This document shows, in pieces, positions 58,101-64,000 of a stretch of DNA of 64,000 bases; positions within the stretch are counted from its first letter, which is position 1; each line of letters starts with the position of its first letter. Both the position numbers and the translations under genes were made by a program. The DNA is from Tetradesmus obliquus (lineage: Eukaryota; Chlorophyta; Chlorophyceae; Sphaeropleales; Scenedesmaceae): positions 620,001 to 684,000 of the forward strand of contig CP126204.1 in NCBI GenBank assembly GCA_030272155.1. The letters are read 5' to 3'. Under the pieces are notes generated by a model that was not told the origin of the DNA, ran no database searches, and saw nothing but the letters and a program-made list of their open reading frames with translations.

Positions 58101-61100
58101 CATTAGAGCCGCGCGCACACACAACACCCCAAAAAACGCCTCCAAACGATGCCATCCTACACGCGTTAGGCATGCAGTGTCCACACCTGTGTGGCGCTGA
58201 ACAGCAGCGTCTGGCGGCCCTCTGTGGGCAGGTTGGCAATAATGGCATCCAGCGTGGCAGCAAAGCCCATGTCCAGGATGCGGTCCGCCTCATCAAGCAC
58301 CAGCAGCTGCAGCGCATGCGTCTCAAAACCTGGCGTCTCGTCCATGTGCTGCAGCAGCCGGCCTGCAGTTGCGCATAAGGTATAGGAGGAGCACACAGCA
58401 GCGGCGTGCAGGATCTTACGGGGTGACTTGTGATCGATGAATGCCTTGAAAGCTTCAGACAGAGATGTTGCAAAGGGCAGCAGGCGCGCTCTTGTGGGCG
58501 TTGCGTGCATGCGGCACAGAAATGTGCAGACGCGAAGGTATGGGCTGGTAGAGCTGTGGTGCCATTTGTGTGCTGGATTCAAAGAAGAACTGCCAGAGCA
58601 ACACCCCGAGAAGCAGTATGCAGTGACTTCACATAGTTGTTGCTGCACAAAACTCACACCGGAATGTCTGCAAATCTGCACACAGGCAAGCGCACGCCAA
58701 TACGGCCAAACAAGGCCAGAGATTTGCAGGATTTCACGTCTGCTGGCTGGTGCTCAGTTATTGTTAGCGTGGTTGCGTTCAGCGGGTGCTGATGCACCCT
58801 CGCACAAGAGGTGTCAGAAGGTGAGCTAAATCATCACAGCACCAGCCAGCAGGCAGGCAGACGCCGCAAGCATTCAGAAAGACAACAAGAAACACTATTA
58901 AATGACACCCCACAACAAAACACAAAGGAACCAATACCCCATCTGCCGCCGCAATGCATGGCAGGAAGTCAGGCAGAAGAACATGAGGCCAGCAGCAACA
59001 TGAGCAGCATGCAAGTCCGTTGTTGGTTGCAGGTACTGAAGGTGTGCTTGTGCGTTGTTGCTACAACAGCCCGCATGCAAACCTTGAACATCTGTAACAG
59101 CCAGCGTCTAAGCCTAGTATCCATCCAGAAGAAAAGACAAAGACGAGACAAATACCGACTCCCACACAGCACCACGCATGCCCTGAGGGCCCACACAAAT
59201 GGCTGAAGCAAAGCATAACACCACACACGGACTCACCTGGTGTCGCCACCAGGATGTTCATGACTTCACGACCATGGCCTCCAAAACAACAGAAGCCCAG
59301 CAGCAACACAAGCAGCACAGGCGTCCCGCCACGTGGCTACGAATACCCACGCGCAAACCTGCCACATCTGCAACCATACTATCCAAGCTCTCCAAGCAAA
59401 AGTCACCCACAACTTCACACACAGCACCTTGCACCGCTGCAGCCCCCCAATGGCCGCAGGGCAGCATTTAACAGCTTTGATGTTATGCTCACCTGGTGTT
59501 GCCACCAGGATGTTCATGGCGTTCACGCGCGTGGCCTCCTCCTGTACGGCCTTGCCACCAATCAGCAGCCCAGCAGACATGTCATGGCGCTTGCCCACCT
59601 GCCAGCAGAGGGTTTGAGGTGCAGGTTTGAAGCAGCAGCAGCAGCATTCCTAATGTCAGACCATGCCACATATCATGCCTTGGTGCTATGCGGTAAAGAA
59701 AGTCAGTCAGGCACAGTGCTTGATGCTGCAGCATGTGCAGCGATGCATCAGGGTGGGATGTGGTGTGGCTGCTAGCAAGCGCAGCAGCTGCAGGGCATCA
59801 GTAGGCAGTTCCTCAGCCAGACGGCTGACGCAAATTACCCATTTGTTTTGTGCATCATCACTGCCCTGACGCTGCTGCTACAGCTATCCGCACCTTCAAA
59901 AACCACCACACACTGTTTGACAACACAAACGTTGCTTGCAGGACAAGCATATGCACAACCAGATGCATATGAGTCACCATACAACCGCAACAAAAGCAAC
60001 CTGCCATGGCCGTCAGATTTAAAAAGCTCGTTTGTCCAAGTCAATCATTGTGATCAGCGTTGGATTTCTGTGGACTTTTGCATCATGGGCCACCAAACAG
60101 AGAACGCAAGCAAGGAAACTAGCGTGCCAAAAACAACAGCAACACCAGCACTGCTTTGAAAGCAGGAAACGGCATACTACACTAGTCAGAGCATCAGTGG
60201 CAGATGTGTCAACCAGTCGGCTGACGCAAATTACCCATAATTGCACATCTTCACAGCCCTGAACAACAAATGCACACACGGTATGGCCTGGCTTGACACA
60301 CCAAACAGCACTTTTATACTTTACACAAAATGGAAGGATTTGAGCCTTCGTTTGCTGGGCGTCAGTAGGCAGTTTCTCAACCAGACGGCTGACGCAAATT
60401 ACCCATTTGTTTTGTGAATCATCATTGCCCAGAACCATGCGCATAAGTAGAACCCATACAAAACAGCTGCAAAGAGCCTGCAAGTTGGCTGTGGCCGCAC
60501 ATCAGAAACACACCAAAAGACAACAGGAAAGCTATGCAGAAGCTCAGGCCGTCAGATTTAAAAAGCTCGTTTGTCCAAGTCAATCATTGTGATCAGCGTT
60601 GGATTTCTGTGGACTTTTGCATCATGGGCCGTCACAAAACACACCACACATGCAATGTCAGCAGTGAAAGCTGCCCCCACCTGCTGCCCCCAAGTCCTGA
60701 ACATACAAACAACTCACACAGTACGCAGCAGTAAAGCCAAGCACTCTGCAAACCGATTGCTGCACGCTTACACTGCTGCTGCTGCTGCTGCTCAGTCACT
60801 GACGGCCAACCTGGCTAGCTGCAGGTCCGCCTGCGGGCCACTGCAGCTGCTGTGCTAATGCCAACCAGGCTCTAGCTGCAGTTTGCATGAGTGTCACCCA
60901 TGCTGCTGCTGCCGCAGCTGCTCCTGCAGTGCCCCTTACGCTGCTGCTGCTGCTGCTGCTGCTGACCTTCGCCACAGACACAGAGCACATACCCAAGCTA
61001 AACATCAAGCCCACGCACCTTGACCAGCTCCTCAAAGATCTGCATGGCCAGCTCGCGTGTGGGTGTGAGCACCAGCGCCCCCAGCCCATCCAGGCGCGTC

Positions 61101-62091
61101 CAGGCCTGGCGGTACAGCTTCTCAACCAGCTGCGGTACAGGCAGTACATAAAGCAGTACAAGATAGTTAGTACAAGGTGGGCAGGACGTCAGACGCAGAG
61201 CGAGGCCGAGCAAGAATAGGGGTGAAGGCGCAAGGGTGGGGAAGAAGTGACAGGGGGGCATGTGGTGAGCCAGGTGGCTGTATGCCGGCTGCGTCACAAC
61301 AGCGGCCACGGCAGCAGCAGCAACAGCAGAGCAGCGTTGACGTATGTGCTGACATGGGCTGCTGCAGCTGTTGAGGTACGATCCTGCAGACAGTTTGTTG
61401 CACATGTGTGCATATGCGCTACATGCAGTGACATCCAGCGTGAGGTGTCAGAGGAGCTGTTTGTCCATATCACATGCCAGCTGCTTGTTGCTGGCCGGTT
61501 GATTGTAGACGGCTGGCTGATCCAAGGCTGCAACATGTGATGCTTTAACATACATACTTTCCAGCCTGCTGCTTTGCATCACTGCTTTCCTGCGCGAGAC
61601 CGCCCACAACTTGACGAGACAGGCTGCGGCTGCAACCATGGGAACTAGTTCTGCTAGTGCTGCTAGTGCTGCTGTTGCGCGCACTGTGCACTCACAGGGA
61701 CAAGGAAGCAGAGAGTCTTGCCTGAGCCTGTCTTTGCAGCACCCAGGATGTCTCCTCCTGCAAGCGCATGTGGCAAAGCCGCACGCTGAATGGCTGTCAG
61801 GTTCACATAGCCTGCCTCCTTCAATGCTGCTTTGGTGTACTTGCTCAGGGGCAGCTCCTCAAACGTCCTGGCGCCCGCATACGAGCCGGCTGCTGCCTGC
61901 TCTAGCGATAAGGGGTTGCTGCCAGGCGCTGGAGCGCCCTCTTCAATCGTTTTGCAGAGCTCAGACACTTCCCGGGTTTCCTGAGCAGTCTTGGTGGATT
62001 CACGCTTTTGCTGGCGATTCCTGGCTTTCAGCTGCGCCCTGCGCTTCTCTTCCCGAGCCTTGCGCTTGCTAACACCACCCTGCGTGGCCAT
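52008..62091 (-). CDS. DBP4: DBP4/DDX10-type DEAD-box ATP-dependent RNA helicase
   Basis: Nine exons: 62091-61696, 61129-61019, 59598-59493, 58362-58187, 57020-56814, 55115-54874, 54296-54011, 53595-52756 and 52412-52008. All phases agree and give about 922 aa. Motifs in order: Q-motif region [11 protein letters not shown]...NLTAIQ, I (AKTGSGKTL), Ia (PTRELA), GG plus Ib (ATPGR rebuilt across a splice), II ([13 protein letters not shown]), III (LLFSATQ), IV ([11 protein letters not shown]), V ([12 protein letters not shown]), and VI (HRVGRTAR rebuilt across a splice). The post-helicase region ([11 protein letters not shown]) and the Lys/Gln/Asp-rich tail with [13 protein letters not shown] match Dbp4. 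Yeast Dbp4 acts in the nucleolus in 18S rRNA processing and is functionally linked to U14 snoRNA. The start [20 protein letters not shown] is chosen as the basic Dbp4-like start; an in-frame Met at 62253 is possible. Its introns carry snoRNAs and duplicated exon edges. Confidence 0.93.
53837..53882 (-). repeat. Duplicate of a helicase exon 3' edge
   Basis: [15 protein letters not shown] followed by GTGAGC, in the intron after the exon that ends [15 protein letters not shown] with GTGAGG at 54011. About 45 bp plus the donor are duplicated. Confidence 0.8.
54415..54870 (-). repeat. Two extra copies of the helicase motif V exon
   Basis: 54765-54606 is a near-intact copy of the functional exon end (55030-54874). 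It keeps [30 protein letters not shown] and a GTGAGGAT donor, and the neighbouring intron is also copied (unit about 265 bp). A third, degraded copy ([19 protein letters not shown]) lies at about 54480-54415. Confidence 0.85.
55150..55318 (-). repeat. Two extra copies of a helicase exon 5' edge
   Basis: The functional exon starts at 55115 with [11 protein letters not shown]. Upstream, [12 protein letters not shown] starts at about 55200 after a CCGCAG acceptor, and a shorter copy ([10 protein letters not shown] region) is at about 55318-55281. Confidence 0.75.
55313..55408. repeat. 48-bp tandem repeat, two copies
   Basis: GCGCGCATGTGGTGATATAT...GGGTGAGGGTATAA occurs twice head to tail (55313-55360 and 55361-55408), nearly identical. 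It lies in the helicase intron between the motif IV and motif V exons. Confidence 0.9.
55525..55597. repeat. 31-bp inverted repeat with 11-base loop
   Basis: The left arm 55525-55555 and right arm 55567-55597 are reverse complements with a single difference, which is a G:U or A:C pair depending on strand. The loop is TTTGCTTCAAT. It lies in a helicase intron between the exon-edge copies and the snoRNA at 55716. Transcribed, it would form a stable hairpin of about 73 nt. It could be an inverted duplication of one intron segment or a small-RNA precursor. Confidence 0.85.
55716..55799 (-). ncRNA. C/D-box snoRNA, SNORD36/snR47-like, copy 1
   Basis: Minus-strand intronic RNA of about 84 nt. It has a terminal stem GGCC/GGCC, box C ATGATGC, D' CTGA, C' ATGATTG and box D CTGA (55721-55724). 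The antisense element upstream of D (ACGAGCTTTTTAA) complements the conserved 18S stretch TTAAAAAGCTCGT. The fifth base from D faces the first A of AAAAA, the site methylated by snR47 in yeast and SNORD36 in human (A619/A668). The D' guide (GAAATCCAAC) complements GTTGGATTTC, immediately downstream in 18S. Two further copies lie at 60008 and 60547. Confidence 0.85.
55959..56042 (-). ncRNA. Candidate C/D-box snoRNA, target unassigned
   Basis: The same strand and same helicase intron as copy 1 of the SNORD36-like RNA. Terminal stem GGCT/AGCC, box C-like CTGATGA (56036-56031 core) and box D CTGA (55963-55966), about 84 nt apart. The putative guide before D reads CTTATCTACATTCAATCC. I cannot match it securely to rRNA from memory. 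No good D'/C' pair is visible. Confidence 0.5.
56160..56830 (-). repeat. Array of about four copies of the helicase motif IV exon end
   Basis: The functional exon ends [12 protein letters not shown] followed by GTATGTAAG at 56814. Downstream, three more copies of its 3' part have donors near 56599, 56380 and 56168. They include [17 protein letters not shown] or close variants plus about 100 bp of intron (GCGAAGGCAATTCAACGG...). Unit length is about 215 bp and identity between copies is very high. Confidence 0.9.
57020..57620 (-). repeat. Array of five copies of the helicase motif IV exon start
   Basis: The acceptor plus [20 protein letters not shown] begins at 57020 (functional). It recurs with starts near 57188, 57354, 57461 and 57608. 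Copies diverge progressively ([28 protein letters not shown]) and carry shared intron text (GAAGAAACAG.AT...GTGAGTGC.TTTTCTTT). Confidence 0.9.
57716..58290 (-). repeat. Three copies of the helicase motif III exon end
   Basis: Functional: [19 protein letters not shown] then [10 protein letters not shown], donor at 58187. A close copy, [19 protein letters not shown], lies at about 58033-57957 with a GTGTGTG donor. A degraded copy with indels (DMGFAVRW) lies at about 57808-57721. Each includes the donor. Confidence 0.88.
59236..59268 (-). repeat. Duplicate of the helicase ATPG exon edge
   Basis: VMNILVATP followed by GTGAGTCC, 225 bp downstream of the functional AMNILVATP followed by GTGAGCAT (exon end 59493). 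Confidence 0.8.
59793..59866 (-). ncRNA. C/D-box snoRNA, SNORD16/snR87-like, copy 1
   Basis: About 74 nt on the helicase strand, within the intron between the Ia and Ib exons. Terminal stem GGGCA/TGCCC, box C GTGATGA and box D CTGA (59798-59801). The internal element TGGGTAATTTGCG complements the 18S stretch CGCAAATTACCCA. With a degenerate D' at CAGC, the fifth-base rule points to the first A of CGCAAATT. From memory this is the A methylated by snR87 in yeast (A436) and SNORD16 in human (A484), whose guide also contains GTAATTTGCGTC. Confidence 0.83.
60008..60091 (-). ncRNA. C/D-box snoRNA, SNORD36/snR47-like, copy 2
   Basis: Nearly identical to the copy at 55716 over its whole 84 nt, while flanking sequence is unrelated. 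Terminal stem GGCC/GGCC, C box ATGATGC, D' CTGA, C' ATGATTG and D CTGA (60013-60016). The same two 18S guides are preserved. Confidence 0.87.
60188..60260 (-). ncRNA. C/D-box snoRNA, SNORD16/snR87-like, copy 2 (diverged)
   Basis: Keeps the full 18S guide GGGTAATTTGCGTCAGCCG and box D CTGA (60194-60197). Box C has become TGAAGA and the terminal stem is weaker (AGGGC/GCTCT). It may be a decaying copy. Confidence 0.65.
60357..60430 (-). ncRNA. C/D-box snoRNA, SNORD16/snR87-like, copy 3
   Basis: Terminal stem GGGC/GCCC, box C ATGATGA, box D CTGA (60362-60365) and the same TGGGTAATTTGCG guide to 18S as copy 1. Differences from copy 1 are concentrated outside the boxes and guide. Confidence 0.83.
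60547..60630 (-). ncRNA. C/D-box snoRNA, SNORD36/snR47-like, copy 3
   Basis: Matches the copies at 55716 and 60008 across all boxes and both guides. D box CTGA at 60552-60555. It lies in the same intron as copy 2, separated by two SNORD16-like genes, so the order looks like repeated duplication of a two-gene unit. Confidence 0.87.
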
Positions 62092-62417
62092 GGCTGCCGG
62101 ATCGACGTTCTGCTGGCAGCCTGCCGCAGTCGCTACCGTCAAGAGCGCATTCTTGTCTTGTAAACTACCAGCATTATGCCGGATGCTGAGAGGACTGCCC
62201 TGATTGCTTAAGAGTGCGGGCAAAGGAGTTGTTGGGGCGGCGTACCTGAACAACAGCTGACTTGTGACTTGTGACAGTCACAGTGGTGGGCAGAGTCGTG
62301 CGGGGCTACATCAATTGCTTTCGAACATCTCATGGAGGTTTGCTGTGTTTGCTTGTGCTGTTGAGGGAGCTGCATAAGGAATTCGCTACTTTCGCAGCCA
62401 GAGCCACAAGCAGCAGA
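62092..62417. promoter_or_regulatory. Divergent promoter between DBP4-like and plastid bS6 genes
   Basis: Only about 325 bp separate the two inferred start codons, so both promoters and 5' UTRs must share this stretch, if the helicase start is at 62091. I see no TATA box I would defend. If translation starts at the upstream Met 62253, the shared region is even shorter. Confidence 0.5.
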
Positions 62418-64000
62418 ATGGCACTTTCAGCCAAGGTGCAGGCGCCCAGCGTGGCCAGCTGCAGCAGCCGCAATGTAGTGTCAGCCTTCCAGCCGGCTGG
62501 CGCTCGCCCACAGCAGCGTGGGGCCGTGGTGGCCCGTGTTGCAGAGGTGTGTGTCGGCCATGCCGGACATGGGCTCATTGATGCCGCCGTTTGCTTAGAA
62601 AATAAAGACGAAGGATTCAACTTGAACAGGAGCTTTGAAACCCCGCATGTGGGGCTGGCACAGGAATTGGCAGCAGCAATGGCTGGCAGCAGTGGTCTCA
62701 GTTTGTGGCTGGAGACGCAACAGCTACAGCAACGTCCAGCAATGCAGCGTACTTATAATACGGGCCAGTCTGGTGATGTTGAATAAGCAGTTGCTTGCCC
62801 ACCTGCTTTCAGCAGCAACCTCTGCTGCTGCTGTTGGCCACCAGCCTACCTCTGAGCAGAACGCCACTGCCACCGCCTTCCCCAGCAGCAAGCAGCAGCC
62901 TAAGCATAAGCTGCCTCAACAACAAATCCGCCTCGCACTTCACCATCGTCTGACATGCTGGCACAACTGTCACCTGCAGATGGCTGAGCCAGCAGTGCAG
63001 CCGTTCCAGCAGCCCAGGCGCGAGTACCAGCCTCTGAAGCCAGAGGACCTCAGCAATGTTGTGTCTGACCCAGAGTCACTGAAGCTGCCTGCTGGCTACC
63101 ACTGGTACGAGACCATGATCGTGCTGCGCGCATCAATTAACGACCAGGACAGGTGCGGACAGTGTTGCGAGCAGCTGCGCGGCGGGCTCAGGCAGCAGGG
63201 CCAGCAGCGGCAGCAGCCTGTTGCGCGTGCTGCCATAGCAGGTGCCACTTCAAGCAGTTGTGGCAGCAGCAGCAGCAGCAGCAGAATCAACAGTTTATGA
63301 TGTGGACTGGTGCAGCTGCGCACTGGCAGATAACAGGGCACATCACATGCAAGCAGTGTGGCGTGCTGTGCGAGCGTCGTGCCACCAGCCAGCACACCCG
63401 GAGCAAGAGCAAACTGCTGAGCAGCAAACTCAACATGCAGTCACAGCCTGCTGCCAGCACCTTCCTGAGGCATCAAGCATGTTATCATGGCACTCTTCCT
63501 GCCCCCGGCTTGCTCATGGCCCTTGCTGCATGTTCAACGTTGTGTATGTTTACCTGTCTTTTCTTGAATTTTGTATCATTTTTGCAGGGATGAGCAGCTG
63601 GCCAAGTTTGAGGCATACCTGAACAAGGAGGAGTGCCTGCACATCAACGCACTCGTGCGCAGCCGCAGCCGCATGGCATACCCAATGAAGGGGTGAGTGT
63701 GTGATGACGGCTGGACGACAGGCTCCCTGCCTGGGCTGCATGCAGCAGGTCAAGCCCACAATGACATGCGGGTGTGATGCCATGGAACGCAGCTGTGCAG
63801 CAGCCATTGCACGCTCGCAGGTTGAGCGAGCTGAAGCATGTATCATGGCTCTGCCATTGTTGTTGTGTTTGAAGCTGCATCACAGCATGCGAGCATGGCA
63901 CAGAATGCAGGACTTGCTGTGATGTGCCTTTAGTCACAGATGCTGTGAACTGTGATTGCATGCCGCGCTTATGCTGATGTGCTGCGTCCTGCCGGTGCTG
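62418..64000 (+). CDS. Plastid 30S ribosomal protein S6 (bS6c), partial
   Basis: Exons 62418-62546, 62980-63152 and 63588-63692 are in phase; the gene continues beyond the window. Exon 1 ([20 protein letters not shown]...[15 protein letters not shown]) is a typical chloroplast transit peptide: Ala/Ser/Arg-rich, no acids until the end. Exon 2 reads [20 protein letters not shown] and later [19 protein letters not shown], and exon 3 [19 protein letters not shown] with RMAYPMKG. These match the bS6 signatures YETM.VLR and R.AYP. bS6 binds the 16S central domain next to bS18. The in-frame Met at 62271 is rejected because it adds a non-targeting extension across the shared promoter. The remaining C-terminal exon(s) lie to the right. 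Confidence 0.87.

Noticed and set aside
57020-58290. A second helicase gene nested in the first
   Set aside because: The extra helicase segments are partial, adjacent to the matching exon, include intron sequence, and never form a complete set of motifs.
60008-60630. Recurring peptide [22 protein letters not shown] as a transposon-encoded exon
   Set aside because: The repeated block has C, D', C' and D boxes, a terminal stem and guides matching 18S rRNA, and conservation stops at the stem rather than at codon or splice boundaries. A snoRNA explains it better than a coding exon.
1-64000. CRISPR arrays, tRNA or rRNA genes, intact transposons
   Set aside because: No regularly spaced identical repeats with unique spacers, no cloverleaf with TTCGA-type arm, no rRNA segment beyond the snoRNA complementarity, and no transposase or reverse-transcriptase motifs seen.

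Overview
The window looks like nuclear DNA of a chlorophycean green alga. The sequence is GC-rich and saturated with CAG/CTG triplets. Genes have many exons with GTGAG-type donors and CAG acceptors, encoded proteins carry long Ala and Gln runs, and TGTAA-type poly(A) signals follow some genes. A plastid-targeted ribosomal protein S6 and an octotricopeptide-repeat (OPR)-like organelle factor also fit. The order (Sphaeropleales or Volvocales) is inference only.

Layout: (1) 0.4-1.4 kb, minus: frameshifted leucine-rich-repeat (LRR) gene. (2) 4.4-8.1 kb, minus: leishmanolysin-like M8 metallopeptidase in five phase-consistent exons. (3) 9.7-12.9 kb, minus: relic of an EXD2 exon next to a degenerate F-box/LRR/coiled-coil gene. 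(4) 13.5-20.2 kb, minus: EXD2-like DEDDy 3'-5' exonuclease in 11 exons. (5) 20.7-24.0 kb, minus: ATP-dependent NAD(P)H-hydrate dehydratase in seven exons. (6) 24.2-28.6 kb, plus: OPR/FAST-kinase-like helical-repeat protein. (7) 29.3-40.6 kb, plus: three tandem F-box/LRR/coiled-coil paralogues (one decayed, one with an intact main exon, one with two frame changes) and a relic of the OPR terminal exon. (8) 42.0-44.9 kb, minus: secreted cysteine-rich protein with two C-terminal PAN-like modules. (9) 47.8-51.3 kb, minus: COQ10/START-like lipid-binding protein. (10) 52.0-62.1 kb, minus: DBP4/DDX10 DEAD-box RNA helicase in nine exons. (11) 62.4 kb to the end, plus: plastid bS6, divergent from the helicase and cut by the window edge.

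Two features stand out. First, introns in five of the multi-exon genes contain extra, usually decayed copies of the neighbouring exon edge together with its splice site, from one copy to arrays of about five. I can see this in the peptidase, EXD2, NAD(P)HX dehydratase, START and helicase genes. It suggests that introns here grow by tandem duplication across exon-intron junctions. Second, the helicase introns hold C/D-box snoRNA genes on the same strand as the host. Three copies match the SNORD36/snR47 guide for 18S rRNA, three match the SNORD16/snR87 guide, and one more candidate has no assigned target. The host helicase family (Dbp4) itself acts in snoRNA-dependent 18S rRNA processing. A near-perfect 31-bp inverted repeat also lies in one of these introns.

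Exon coordinates were derived by hand from splice motifs, reading-frame phase and family resemblance. No alignment, RNA or structure program was run.
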